NCBI RefSeq assembly: GCF_000165835.1
Contig: NC_014640.1
Location: 2,108,001 to 2,172,000, forward strand
Reading direction: 5' to 3'
Origin: Achromobacter xylosoxidans A8
GTDB taxonomy: Bacteria; Pseudomonadota; Gammaproteobacteria; Burkholderiales; Burkholderiaceae_B
Length of the DNA stretch: 64,000 nucleotides
Shown here: positions 1-9,063 of the stretch, piece after piece
Numbering within the stretch: position 1 is the first letter of the stretch
Layout: each line of letters begins with the position of its first letter
Position numbers and translations under genes: made by a program
Notes under the pieces: generated by a model
Told to the model about the DNA's origin: nothing
Database searches by the model: none
The model's input: the letters and a program-made list of their open reading frames with translations, nothing else

Positions 1-822
1 GATGTTGTCCACGTAGGCGCGCATGGCCTGGGCGGATTCCTTGCCGGCCTTGTCGAAGTTGGCCTTGTCCGCGGCCGACAGGCCGTCGTACATGTTGGCT
101 GACATCAGCACCAGGGCCGGGCCATAGACGTGACCGGTCAAGGACAGGTATTTCTGCATTTGCGCCAGCTTGGCCGAGGTGATCACCGACAGCGGGTTTT
201 CCTGGCCGTCGATGGTGCCTTGTTGCAGGGCGGTGGCGACTTCAGGCCAGGCCATGGGGGTGGGCAGGATGCCGATCTGGCGGAATGCCGTGATGTGGAT
301 CGGGTTTTCGGTGGTGCGGATCTTCAGGCCCTTGGCATCGGCCGGCGTCTTGACCGGGCGGACGTTGTTGGTCAGGTGGCGGAAGCCCTGTTCGCCCCAG
401 GCCAGGGCGACGATGCCGCGGCTGGGGAACTTTGCCAGCATATCTTGTCCGATCTTGCTGTCCAGCACGTTGCGGGCATGCGGCAGGTCGCGCAGCAGGA
501 AGGGGATGTCGAAGACTCCGGTTTCGGGCACGAAGTTCAGCGTGGCGCCGGTGGACACGATGGCCAGGTCGATGGTGCCGATCTGCAGGCCTTCGATCAC
601 TTCGCGTTCGCCGCCCAGCGCGCTGTTGGCGAATTGCTGTACCTTGTACTTGCCGCCGGTGGAGGCTTCGATGGACTTGGCCAGCGCGTCGGCGCCGGCG
701 CCGTAGTGCGAGGACGTGGACAGCGCGTAGGCCATCTTCAAGGTGTTCTGCGCCACGGCGGGCAGGGCGGTTGCGGCCGTGCAGGCGGCCAGAATCGTGG
801 CGGCAAGCCAGGATTTACGCAT
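1..822 (-). CDS. dctP: TRAP transporter solute-binding protein, DctP family (3' part outside window)
   Basis: Periplasmic binding protein of a tripartite ATP-independent periplasmic (TRAP) transporter, which delivers an organic acid to a DctQ/DctM permease. Read on the minus strand from ATG at 822, it opens with an Ala-rich Sec signal peptide ending in AVAQ (about residue 25). It continues with DctP-family features: GGEREVIEGLQIGTIDLAI near residue 70, and KGLKIRTTENP in the position of the anion-binding arginine segment. A GGAG ribosome site lies about 8 bases upstream. About 274 residues are visible and the C-terminus runs off the left edge, so the frame is open at position 1. Its permease partners are presumably to the left. 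The ligand cannot be told from sequence. Family assignment is firm. Confidence 0.93.
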   Translation of the reverse strand, partial: MRKSWLAATILAACTAATALPAVAQNTLKMAYALSTSSHYGAGADALAKSIEASTGGKYKVQQFANSALGGEREVIEGLQIGTIDLAIVSTGATLNFVPETGVFDIPFLLRDLPHARNVLDSKIGQDMLAKFPSRGIVALAWGEQGFRHLTNNVRPVKTPADAKGLKIRTTENPIHITAFRQIGILPTPMAWPEVATALQQGTIDGQENPLSVITSAKLAQMQKYLSLTGHVYGPALVLMSANMYDGLSAADKANFDKAGKESAQAMRAYVDNI

Positions 823-925
823 CGTCTTCTCCAGGTTTTGAGTATCTTTATGGGTGGCTCTGCCTCCCGCCCCGGGATGATATCGGGATTCAGCCTCGAT
901 TCAGGCCGTTGGTTAACATTGTGGA

Positions 926-3457
926 ATGATGGATTTCCCTGATATCTCACGGGCCAGGCGCCCCGGTTTTTGGTCCACCTTGCGCCAAGGCGCCAGGATG
1001 ATGATGCGCGACGCCCGCGCCGGAGAGCTGCGGCTGCTGGTGCTGGCGCTGGTCGTGGCGGTGGCCGCGGTGACCAGCGTCGGCTTCCTGGCGGACCGGG
1101 TCGGCCGGGCGCTGGAACGCGATGCCGGACAGATGCTGGGCGCCGACCTGGTGCTCGACGCCGACGAGCCGGTGCCGGCGGCCTTCATGGACCAGGCCCG
1201 CGAACGCGGCCTGGCCGTGTCCAGCACTTGGCAGTTTCCGTCCATGGTGGGTGCAGGCGATGGCGCCCAGCTGGCCGCGTTGAAGGCCGTGGAGCCGGGT
1301 TATCCGCTGCGCGGCGCCTTGCGCGTGGCCGGCGCGCCGTTCGAACCCGATGCCGCGACACGCGACATCCCGCCCGAGGGCGCGGTTTGGGTGGACGCGC
1401 AATTGCTGTCCCTGCTGAATCTGAAGGTGGGCGACCTGCTGAACGTGGGCGACGCCCACCTGCGCGTGGACCGCGTGATCACCTATGAGCCGGACCGCGG
1501 CATGCAGTTCATCAACGTGGCGCCGCGCGTGCTGCTGCGCGCCAGCGACCTGCCGGCGACCGGCCTGATCGCGCCGGGCAGCCGCATCGGCTATGCCATG
1601 CTGGTAGCCGGCCAGCCGGACGCCGTGGCCGGCTACTCGTCCTGGCTCAAGCAGAACCTGAAGCGCGGCCAGAAGGTCGCCACCCTGGAGTCCGGCCGTC
1701 CGGAAGTGCGCCGCACACTGGACCGGGCGCAGCGCTTCCTGTCGCTGGTCGCGTTGCTGGCGGTGCTGATATCGGCGGTGGCCGTGGCCCTGGCGGCCGG
1801 CCGCTACATGACGCGCCACCGCGACGGCATCGCGGTCATGCGCTGCCTGGGGGCGGTGCAGTCGCAGGTGTCGCGCATGCTGACGCTGGAATTCACCCTG
1901 GTCGGCCTGTTCTCGTCGGCCGCCGGCTGCCTGCTGGGCTATGCGGTGCACCAGGTGCTGGTGATGCTGCTGGGTTCGCTCATCGATACCACTTTGCCCG
2001 CGCCCTCGGCCATACCGGCCTTGCAGGGACTGCTGACCGGCCTGCTGCTGTTGCTGGGCTTCGCCCTGCCGGCGCTGGCCCAGCTGCGTCACGTGCCGCC
2101 TGCCCGGGTGCTGCGGCGCGACGCCGACTCGCTCAGCGCGCGCAGTGCTCTGGGCTATGTCCTGGGCGCTGCGGGCTTCGCCCTGCTGATCTGGTGGTTT
2201 GCGGGCGACGCGAAGCTGGGCGGGGTGGTGGCGGGCGGCTTCCTGGGCGCCTTCGCCGTATTCGCGCTGGTGGCCTGGCTCTGCATCCTGGGCCTGGCGC
2301 GCGTGCGCCGGCTGGCAGCTGGGCTGCCTGCGCTGCGCTTCGCGCTGGCCGGCGTGGTGCGCCGGCGCGCCGCCACGATCACCCAGGTCTGCGCGCTGGC
2401 GGTGGGCCTGATGGCGCTGCTGTTGCTGACCATGACGCGTACCGACCTGATCCAGGGCTGGCAGCGGACCCTGCCGCCGGACGCGCCCAACCGCTTCCTC
2501 ATCAATGTGCAGCCGGATCAGCGCCAGGCCGTGACCGACGCGCTTACGCGCGAAGGCCTGGGACGGATCGCGCTGGCGCCGATGGTGCGCGGCCGTCTCA
2601 TCGCCATCAACGGCAAGCCTGTGGGGCCGGACGACTATGAGGAGCCCCGCGCCAAGCGCCTGGTGGACCGCGAGTTCAACCTGTCCTATGGCGACGAGTT
2701 GCCCTCGTCCAACCGCATCGAGCAGGGCCGCTGGCTGGAACCCGGCGCGGCCGAGGTGTCGCTGGAGTCCGGCCTGGCCAAGACGCTGGGCTTGGCGCTG
2801 GGCGACAAGATGACCTTCGACGTGGCGGGCCAGCAGGTCGAGGTGGCCGTGACCAGCACGCGCCGGGTCGATTGGGATACGATGCGCGTCAATTTTTTCG
2901 CCATCCTGACGCCCGCCGCGCTGGCCGACATGCCCCAAAGCTGGATCACTTCCTTCTACCTGCCGCCCGAAAAGGCCTCGGTCCTGCCCGCGCTGGTGCG
3001 CGAGTTCCCGAACCTGACCGTGTTCGACGTGGGCGCCATCCTGCAGCAACTGCAGTCCGTGCTGAACGAGGTGGGCAAGGCCGTGCAGCTGCTGTTCCTG
3101 TTCACCTTGGCGGCCGGCGTGCTGGTGCTGTCCGCGGCGCTGACCGCCACGCGTGACGAGCGCATGCGCGAAGCCGCCGTGCTGCGCGCGCTGGGCGCGA
3201 CCCGCAGCCAGCTGGCGCGTTCGCAGCGCATCGAGCTGTGGGCGGTGGGCGGCCTGGCCGGCCTGCTGGCGGCGGCTGGCGCCACCGCGATCGCTTGGGC
3301 TTTGTCAACGCAGGTCTTTGATTTCACTATTACTCTCAGCCTCTGGCCGTGGCTGGCGGGCATTGCTGCGGGCATGCTGGGCGCCTGGGCCGGCGGCGCC
3401 CTGGCCCTGCGCGGCGTGTTGCGCACGCCGCCCCTGGTCACCCTACGAGAAACCTGA
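926..3457 (+). CDS. FtsX/MacB-type ABC transporter permease, YbbP family
   Basis: Inner-membrane permease of about 843 residues with the YbbP layout. An N-terminal membrane segment (about residues 35-55) precedes a large periplasmic region. Two FtsX domains follow, one near residues 260-470 (with GRYMTRHRDGIAVMRCLGA) and one at the C-terminus (with RDERMREAAVLRALGATR). Such proteins pair with a YbbA-like ATPase and are linked to lipid or lipoprotein handling or to export of toxic compounds. No ATPase gene lies beside it here, which is odd. Start at 926 or at the next Met (929) is uncertain, as no clear ribosome site precedes either; an AT-rich TTAACATT sits only a few bases upstream. It ends in a one-base overlap with the haemoglobin gene. 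Confidence 0.88.
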   Translation: MMDFPDISRARRPGFWSTLRQGARMMMRDARAGELRLLVLALVVAVAAVTSVGFLADRVGRALERDAGQMLGADLVLDADEPVPAAFMDQARERGLAVSSTWQFPSMVGAGDGAQLAALKAVEPGYPLRGALRVAGAPFEPDAATRDIPPEGAVWVDAQLLSLLNLKVGDLLNVGDAHLRVDRVITYEPDRGMQFINVAPRVLLRASDLPATGLIAPGSRIGYAMLVAGQPDAVAGYSSWLKQNLKRGQKVATLESGRPEVRRTLDRAQRFLSLVALLAVLISAVAVALAAGRYMTRHRDGIAVMRCLGAVQSQVSRMLTLEFTLVGLFSSAAGCLLGYAVHQVLVMLLGSLIDTTLPAPSAIPALQGLLTGLLLLLGFALPALAQLRHVPPARVLRRDADSLSARSALGYVLGAAGFALLIWWFAGDAKLGGVVAGGFLGAFAVFALVAWLCILGLARVRRLAAGLPALRFALAGVVRRRAATITQVCALAVGLMALLLLTMTRTDLIQGWQRTLPPDAPNRFLINVQPDQRQAVTDALTREGLGRIALAPMVRGRLIAINGKPVGPDDYEEPRAKRLVDREFNLSYGDELPSSNRIEQGRWLEPGAAEVSLESGLAKTLGLALGDKMTFDVAGQQVEVAVTSTRRVDWDTMRVNFFAILTPAALADMPQSWITSFYLPPEKASVLPALVREFPNLTVFDVGAILQQLQSVLNEVGKAVQLLFLFTLAAGVLVLSAALTATRDERMREAAVLRALGATRSQLARSQRIELWAVGGLAGLLAAAGATAIAWALSTQVFDFTITLSLWPWLAGIAAGMLGAWAGGALALRGVLRTPPLVTLRET

Positions 3458-3879
3458 TGCCGACGCGCATCCATACGATTACCGAACCCGTGGAAAATTC
3501 CAGCAGTATTTTTGACCTACTCGGCGGTGAGCCGGGCGTGCGCGCCCTGGTGGACCGTTTCTATGACCTGATGGACATGGAGCCCGACCTGAAAGAGCTG
3601 CGCGCCGCCCATGGCCCCAGCCTGGACCAGGCGCGCGACAAGCTGTTCTGGTTTCTTTGCGGCTACTTCGGCGGTCCGGACCACTATATAGAACGCTTCG
3701 GCCATCCGCGGCTGCGCGCCAGGCACCTGCCGTTCTCGATCGGCGAGGTCGAGCGTGACCAGTGGGTCACCTGTATCGGCCGGGCCATGGAAGACCAGGG
3801 CATAGAACCGGCCCTGGTGGATCGCCTGCTGCAGTCCTTCTATGGCGTGGCCGACTGGATGCGCAACCGTGAAGGCTGA
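3457..3879 (+). CDS. Group II truncated haemoglobin
   Basis: Small haem protein of 140 residues in the 2-on-2 globin fold, predicted to bind O2 or NO in the cytoplasm. Group II hallmarks are visible: the B10 Tyr in DRFYDLM, the proximal His in RLRARHLPF, and the G8 Trp in QWVTCIG. The ATG overlaps the stop of the preceding permease gene (TGATG), so translation is probably coupled. Longer in-frame starts exist upstream inside the permease gene, but they would add residues that do not look like globin. The 3' end overlaps the next gene by 11 bases. Family call is firm; the physiological ligand is not known from sequence. Confidence 0.92.
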   Translation: MPTRIHTITEPVENSSSIFDLLGGEPGVRALVDRFYDLMDMEPDLKELRAAHGPSLDQARDKLFWFLCGYFGGPDHYIERFGHPRLRARHLPFSIGEVERDQWVTCIGRAMEDQGIEPALVDRLLQSFYGVADWMRNREG

Positions 3880-4606
3880 AGACGATTCCCGATCCGGCGA
3901 GCGGCGCCAGGCCTGGTCCGGCCCGCTGGGCGGAGCCATGCTGAGCGATCCCTCGCGGCTGGTCGAGGCCGGCCCGGACCTGTTCAACCCTGCGCACTAC
4001 GGCGAGCGGGCGCGGCCGGTGGACGCCGGCGGGCGCCAGGCGGCCTGGTTCGTGCAGGGCGCGGGCTGGCAGGGCGTGTTGCGGCGCTACCGCCGCGGCG
4101 GGATGATCGCGCGCATCAGCCGTGACGCCTATCTCTGGAACGGCGAGGCCCGAACCCGCAGCTTCCGCGAATACCGCCTGCTGGCCGCCATGCGCGCCCA
4201 GGGCCTGGCGGTGCCTGCGCCGCTGGCTGCCGCGTACTGGCGGCAGGGCCCGATCTACCGCGCCGCCATCGTGGTCGAGCGCATCCCCGGCGTGCGGCCC
4301 CTGGCCCAGGTGCTGGCCGAGCCGGTCTGGCAGGCAGCGGCCGAGGCCATCGTGCGCATGCACCGGGTCGGCGTCTGGCATGCCGACCTCAACGCCTTCA
4401 ACATCCTGGTGGGCAGCGACGGCCGCGTCTGGCTGATCGATTTCGACCGTGGCACGCAAGGCTCCCTGTCGGATCGGCAGCGCCAGGGCAATCTGGATCG
4501 CCTGCGCCGCTCGCTGCGCAAGGTGGCCGGAGAAGAGGGCGAGCGCTTCTGGCTGCGCCTGCGCGACAGCTATTGGACGGCCTGGGGCGTGGGAATCCAG
4601 CCCTGA
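3869..4606 (+). CDS. kdkA: 3-deoxy-D-manno-octulosonic acid (Kdo) kinase
   Basis: Predicted to phosphorylate the Kdo residue of the LPS inner core (KdkA family, kinase-like fold, cytoplasmic face). The catalytic HADLNAFN loop (around residues 172-180 of the protein) and the downstream metal-binding LIDFDRGT are both present, as is the N-terminal QGVLRRYRRGG typical of the family. The best start is GTG at 3869, overlapping the globin gene by 11 bases; an internal ATG at 3938 is possible but would cut into a plausible N-terminus. Length of about 245 residues fits the family. It fits with the other LPS genes in the window, although it sits in an operon with a permease and a globin. Confidence 0.87.
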   Translation: MKAEDDSRSGERRQAWSGPLGGAMLSDPSRLVEAGPDLFNPAHYGERARPVDAGGRQAAWFVQGAGWQGVLRRYRRGGMIARISRDAYLWNGEARTRSFREYRLLAAMRAQGLAVPAPLAAAYWRQGPIYRAAIVVERIPGVRPLAQVLAEPVWQAAAEAIVRMHRVGVWHADLNAFNILVGSDGRVWLIDFDRGTQGSLSDRQRQGNLDRLRRSLRKVAGEEGERFWLRLRDSYWTAWGVGIQP

Positions 4607-4749
4607 CCGGGCGCGGGCGGCCAATTGCCGCCATCAGGCCCGAATCGCGCCAATTAGCCGGCAAAGTTGGGCAGGTCAGCGCTAAAAAGCTTTATCATTT
4701 CGCCTTTTGGTACTCCTGTCACATACGGCATAACGCAAGGGGGCTGGTG

Positions 4750-5853
4750 ATGAAACTACGGGCGGGTATGCGCTTGGCGCTTGGGGCGATGCTGGTCACG
4801 GCGGCCTCTTCGGCAGCGATGGCGCAGAACAAGGTCGTCAACGTCTACAACTGGGCCGAATATACGGCTCCGGACACGATTCCCGGTTTCGAAAAGGAAA
4901 CCGGCATCAAGGTCCGCTATGACGTCTACGACAGCAACGACACCCTGCAGGCCAAGCTGTTGGCCGGCAAATCGGGCTATGACGTCGTTGTCCCGTCCAC
5001 GCATTACGCCTCGCGCCAGATCGAGGCCGGCCTGTTCCAGAAGCTGGACAAGTCCAAGATCCCGAACTGGAAGTACCTGGATCCCGAAGTGATGGCGCTG
5101 GTCGCCACCGTCGATCCCGGCAACGAGTACGCCATCCCCTGGGGCTACGGCACCAACGGCCTGGGCTACAACGTCACCAAGGTCAAGCAGATCATGGGCG
5201 ATGGCGTGGACCTGGCCAACTGGGACATGATCTTCAAGCCCGAGAACGCCGCCAAGCTGAAAGAGTGCGGCATTTCGATGCTGGACGAGGCTGCCCAGGT
5301 GTTCCCGGCCGTGCTCAAGTATCTGGGCAAGGATCCCAACAGCACCAACGCGGACGACTACAAGGCCGCGCTGGAAGTGCTGATGAAGATTCGCCCGTAC
5401 ATCCGCCAGTTCAGCTCGTCGGGCTACATCGACGAGCTGGCCGTGGGCGACCTGTGCATGGTCTACGGTTTCTCCGGCGACGTGATGATCGCCCGCAAGC
5501 GCGCCCAGGACGCCAAGAAGGCGTATGAAGTGAACTACTTCATTCCCAAGGGCGGCGCGCCCGCCTGGTTCGACCTGATGGTCATCCCCAAGGATGCGCC
5601 GCATCCCGAAGAGGCGCTGGCCTTCATCAACTACATCGAAACGCCCAAGGTGCACGCGGCCATCACCAACACCATGTTCTACCCCAACGCCAACAAAGAG
5701 GCGCGGCAGTACGTGGTCAAGGACGTGGCGGACAATCCCATGATCTACCCGCCGGCGGAGGTCTCCAAGACCCTGTACGTGATCAAGGCGCTGCCCTTGA
5801 ACATCCAACGCCTGCAAAACCGGATGTGGTCCGAGCTGAAGTCTGGAAGATAA
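4750..5853 (+). CDS. potF: Polyamine (putrescine/spermidine) ABC transporter, periplasmic binding protein
   Basis: Periplasmic binding protein of 367 residues that would hand putrescine or a related polyamine to the PotGHI transporter. The ATG at 4750 follows AGGGGG at good spacing and opens a clear Sec signal peptide ending SAAMA-Q. The mature protein starts KVVNVYNWAEYTAPDT, the standard PotF/PotD opening, and later has the family segments YAIPWGYGTNGLGYN and PKGGAPAWFDLMVIP. First gene of a tight potF-potG-potH-potI set (6-base gap to potG, then overlaps). A 143-base leader separates it from kdkA, so a promoter of its own is likely. Confidence 0.95.
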   Translation: MKLRAGMRLALGAMLVTAASSAAMAQNKVVNVYNWAEYTAPDTIPGFEKETGIKVRYDVYDSNDTLQAKLLAGKSGYDVVVPSTHYASRQIEAGLFQKLDKSKIPNWKYLDPEVMALVATVDPGNEYAIPWGYGTNGLGYNVTKVKQIMGDGVDLANWDMIFKPENAAKLKECGISMLDEAAQVFPAVLKYLGKDPNSTNADDYKAALEVLMKIRPYIRQFSSSGYIDELAVGDLCMVYGFSGDVMIARKRAQDAKKAYEVNYFIPKGGAPAWFDLMVIPKDAPHPEEALAFINYIETPKVHAAITNTMFYPNANKEARQYVVKDVADNPMIYPPAEVSKTLYVIKALPLNIQRLQNRMWSELKSGR

Positions 5854-5859
5854 GTCATC

Positions 5860-6987
5860 ATGAGCGATAGCCGTTACTCGGCGCAGCATTCGGCCGATCC
5901 GGACGAGTTCGTCCGGATCTCCGATGTCGTAAAGATCTTCGGCGATGTGGTCGCCGTCCGTTCCGTCAATCTCTCGGTCAAGCGCAACGAGATCTTCGCC
6001 CTGCTCGGCAGTTCGGGCAGCGGCAAGTCGACCCTGCTGCGTATGCTGGCGGGCTTCGAGGAGTCCACCTCGGGCCAGATTTTCCTGGACGGCGAGGACA
6101 TCACCCATATGCCGCCGTACCGCCGGCCCGTGAATATGATGTTCCAGTCCTACGCGCTGTTCCCGCACATGACGGTCGAGGCCAACGTGGCCTTCGGCCT
6201 GAAGCAGGAAGGCGTGGACCGGGCCGAGATCCATGACCGCGTGTTCGAAGCCCTGGACCTGGTGCAGATGGCCGGCTATTCGCGGCGCAAACCCAACCAG
6301 TTGTCGGGCGGGCAGCAGCAGCGCGTGGCGCTGGCGCGCAGCCTGGTCAAGCGGCCCAAGCTGCTGCTGCTGGACGAACCCATGTCCGCGCTGGACAAGC
6401 AGATCCGCCAGAAGACCCAGATCGAACTGGTGAAGATCCTGGAGCAGGTCGGCGTGACCTGCATCATGGTCACGCACGACCAGGAAGAAGCCATGACCAT
6501 GGCCCACCGCCTGGCCGTCATGACCGAAGGCCAGATCGTCCAATGCGGCACGCCGCAGGACGTCTACGCCTTTCCGAATTCCCGCTTCGTCGCCAGCTTT
6601 ATCGGTTCGACCAATATGTTCACCGGGACCATCGTGGTCGATGAGCCCGATCACGTCGCCATCGAGTGCGGCGAACTGACCCGTCCGCTCTTCGTCAACC
6701 ATGGCGTGAGCGAGCCGCTGGGCATGGAAGTGCACGTCTCCATCCGGCCTGAACGGCTGGTGGTGTCGCGCGAGCAGCCCGAGGCCGAATACAACTGGGC
6801 CCACGGCATGGTCAGCCACATGGCGTGGATGGGCAGCTACGCGCTCTATCAGATCCGCCTGGATTCCGGCAAGACGGTGGAGGCCAGCGTGCCCAGCCAG
6901 TTGCTGGTCCAGATGGATGCGCCCGGCATCGACGAAGAGATCTTCGTCAGCTGGGACGCCGACAGCGCCACGGTGCTGGCGTCATGA
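5860..6987 (+). CDS. potG: Polyamine ABC transporter ATP-binding protein
   Basis: ATPase subunit (375 residues) that powers polyamine import. The nucleotide-binding domain shows Walker A GSSGSGKST (near residue 50), signature LSGGQQQR, Walker B LLLLDEPMSALD and the switch His in MVTHDQEEA. A C-terminal TOBE-type domain (about residues 280-375, with VSIRPERLVV) matches PotG/PotA. Translation is probably coupled to potF (6 bases apart) and to potH, whose ATG overlaps its stop in an ATGA. Confidence 0.96.
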   Translation: MSDSRYSAQHSADPDEFVRISDVVKIFGDVVAVRSVNLSVKRNEIFALLGSSGSGKSTLLRMLAGFEESTSGQIFLDGEDITHMPPYRRPVNMMFQSYALFPHMTVEANVAFGLKQEGVDRAEIHDRVFEALDLVQMAGYSRRKPNQLSGGQQQRVALARSLVKRPKLLLLDEPMSALDKQIRQKTQIELVKILEQVGVTCIMVTHDQEEAMTMAHRLAVMTEGQIVQCGTPQDVYAFPNSRFVASFIGSTNMFTGTIVVDEPDHVAIECGELTRPLFVNHGVSEPLGMEVHVSIRPERLVVSREQPEAEYNWAHGMVSHMAWMGSYALYQIRLDSGKTVEASVPSQLLVQMDAPGIDEEIFVSWDADSATVLAS

Positions 6988-7904
6988 TCCGCTTTTCGCC
7001 CCGCGACTGGTTGCCGTCGGGCCGGGCGCTGGCGGTGGTGCCGCCGTTCGCCTGGCTGGTGCTGTTCCTGCTGGTGCCGTTCCTGCTGGTCCTGAAGATC
7101 AGTTTCGCCGAGCTGAAGTTCGGCATTCCGCCGTATACCTCGCTGGCCGAATTCAAGGACGAGGCGGTGCAGTTCAGCCTGCACCTGCGCGGCTACATCC
7201 TGCTCTTCACGGACAGCCTGTACTTCGCCACTTACCTGAATTCGGTGAAGATAGCCGCCATCACCACGCTCTTCTGCGTGCTGATCGGCTATCCCATCGC
7301 CTACTACATCGCGCGTTCGTCGCCCGCGGTGCGCAACCTGCTGCTCTTGGGCGTGATCCTGCCGTTCTGGACTTCGCTGCTGCTGCGCGTGTACGCCTGG
7401 GTGGGCATCCTGCGCAACGACGGCCTGCTCAACAACCTGCTGCAGGGCCTGGGCATCATTTCCAGCCCGCTGGAAATCTACCGCACCGACGTCGCTGTCT
7501 ATATCGGCATGGTCTACGCCTATCTGCCTTTCTTCATCCTGCCGCTGTACGCGACGCTGGTGAAGATGGACCTGCGCCTGCTGGAAGCCGCCTACGACCT
7601 GGGCGCCAAGCCCTGGCAGGCGTTCTGGCAGATCACCGTGCCGTTGTCGCGCCAGGGCGTGATCGCGGGCGCCATGCTGGTGTTCATCCCGGCAGTGGGC
7701 GAATACGTGATTCCGGAAATGCTGGGCGGCGCCAATACGCTCATGATGGGCCGCGTGATGTGGAATGAATTCTTCAACAACGCCGACTGGCCCATGGCCT
7801 CTGCCGTGACCTGCGTGATGGTGCTGTTGCTGCTGGTGCCGCTGGTGGTCTTCCAATACAACCAGGTCAAGCAGCAGGAGCAGGCGAGCGGAGGCCGCAA
7901 ATGA
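6984..7904 (+). CDS. potH: Polyamine ABC transporter permease
   Basis: Inner-membrane permease (306 residues) with about six membrane segments, forming the channel together with PotI. The MetI-type EAA loop is visible as EAAYDLGAKPWQAFWQITVPLS near residue 200, where the ATPase docks. The start at 6984 is chosen because it overlaps the potG stop (ATGA) and begins just before the first hydrophobic stretch; a longer frame reaches back into potG but has no PotH-like sequence. It overlaps potI by four bases. Confidence 0.95.
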   Translation: MIRFSPRDWLPSGRALAVVPPFAWLVLFLLVPFLLVLKISFAELKFGIPPYTSLAEFKDEAVQFSLHLRGYILLFTDSLYFATYLNSVKIAAITTLFCVLIGYPIAYYIARSSPAVRNLLLLGVILPFWTSLLLRVYAWVGILRNDGLLNNLLQGLGIISSPLEIYRTDVAVYIGMVYAYLPFFILPLYATLVKMDLRLLEAAYDLGAKPWQAFWQITVPLSRQGVIAGAMLVFIPAVGEYVIPEMLGGANTLMMGRVMWNEFFNNADWPMASAVTCVMVLLLLVPLVVFQYNQVKQQEQASGGRK

Positions 7905-8710
7905 ACGGGCCCAACAAGACTTTGCGCGCCGTGGTGCTGGGGCTGGGGTACTTCTTCCTGTACGTGCCCATCATCAGCCTGATGGTGTTCTCGTTCAACG
8001 AGTCGCCCACCGTCACGTCCTGGACCGGCTTCTCGTTCCGCTGGTATCACTCGCTGTTCAACGACGACGCGCTGCTGCGCGCGGCCTGGCTGTCGTTCCG
8101 CATCGCCGCCATGACCGCCACCGCTGCGGTCATCATCGGCACCTGGGCCGGTTACGTGCTGGGCCGCATGGGGCGCTTCCGCGGCTTCGCGCTGTACGTG
8201 GGCATGCTCAGCGCGCCGCTGGTCATTCCCGAAGTGGTGCTGGGCATTTCCTTGCTGCTGATGTTCGTGGAACTGCGCGGCAGCCTGGGCTGGCCCGCGG
8301 AGAACGGCATCTTCACGATCTGGGTCGGCCACGTGACCCTGTGCATGGCCTTCGTCGCGGTCGTCATCCAGACGCGCATCCGTGACCTGGACCGTTCGCT
8401 GGAAGAGGCTGCGCTGGATCTGGGCGCCACGCCCATGACCGTGTTCTTCAAGATCACGCTGCCGCTGATCGCCCCGGCGCTCGCCTCGGCCTGGCTGCTG
8501 TCCTTCACCCTGTCGCTGGACGACGTGGTGCTGGCCTCGTTCCTGTCCGGCCCCAGCTCCAGCACGCTGCCTATGGAAGTCTTTTCGCGGGTGCGCCTGG
8601 GATTGAAACCCGAGATCAACGCGCTGGCGACCCTATTCATCCTGGCGGTCGGCACTTGCGTGATCCTGGCCAACCGCATGCAATGGCGCAAGGAGTCCGA
8701 ATCCAAATGA
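7901..8710 (+). CDS. potI: Polyamine ABC transporter permease
   Basis: Second channel subunit (269 residues), with six predicted membrane helices and the EAA loop EEAALDLGATPMTVFFKITLPLI near residue 170. It starts in an ATGA overlap with potH and ends in an ATGA overlap with the ArsC-like gene. The latter is therefore likely to be expressed from the same mRNA although it has no obvious role in transport. Confidence 0.95.
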   Translation: MNGPNKTLRAVVLGLGYFFLYVPIISLMVFSFNESPTVTSWTGFSFRWYHSLFNDDALLRAAWLSFRIAAMTATAAVIIGTWAGYVLGRMGRFRGFALYVGMLSAPLVIPEVVLGISLLLMFVELRGSLGWPAENGIFTIWVGHVTLCMAFVAVVIQTRIRDLDRSLEEAALDLGATPMTVFFKITLPLIAPALASAWLLSFTLSLDDVVLASFLSGPSSSTLPMEVFSRVRLGLKPEINALATLFILAVGTCVILANRMQWRKESESK

Positions 8711-9063
8711 AGCAAACCACCCTGTACGGCCTGACCAAATGCAGCACCTGCGTCAAGGCGCGCGACTGGCTCACCGCGCATGGCGTCGCCCACGCGTTCG
8801 TGGACTACCGCGACAACCCGGTGCCCGCGGCCACGCTGAAGTCCTGGGCGGACCAGGTCGGCGGCTGGGAAAAGCTGGTCAACCGCACGTCCATGACCTG
8901 GCGCAACTTGGCCGAAGATCGCAAGACGGCGCACACCGATGCCCAGTGGAGCCAATTGATCGCCGAGTACCCGGCGCTGGTGCGCCGCCCGGTTACGGTC
9001 ACGCCCGATGGCGAGGTGAGCGTTGGCTTCAGCGAAAAACGCTACGGCGAACGGTTCGCCTGA
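8707..9063 (+). CDS. ArsC/Spx/YffB-family thioredoxin-fold reductase
   Basis: Cytoplasmic thioredoxin-fold protein of 118 residues. The active-site motif CSTC sits at about residues 12-15 (GLTKCSTCVKARDWL), and RRPV near residue 95 is the conserved Arg-Pro region of the ArsC family. The closest pattern is the YffB/Spx subgroup, which is usually not an arsenate reductase, so a substrate is not assigned. The start overlaps the potI stop by four bases. The 3' end overlaps the glycosylase gene. Confidence 0.85.
   Translation: MKQTTLYGLTKCSTCVKARDWLTAHGVAHAFVDYRDNPVPAATLKSWADQVGGWEKLVNRTSMTWRNLAEDRKTAHTDAQWSQLIAEYPALVRRPVTVTPDGEVSVGFSEKRYGERFA

Noticed and set aside
947..3049. 700-codon leftward frame opposite the YbbP-like permease
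   Set aside because: Gln/His/Arg-rich shadow typical of high-GC coding DNA read in reverse; no domain and no ribosome site.
4756..6819. 687-codon leftward frame opposite potF and potG
   Set aside because: Same shadow composition; both plus-strand genes are unmistakable.
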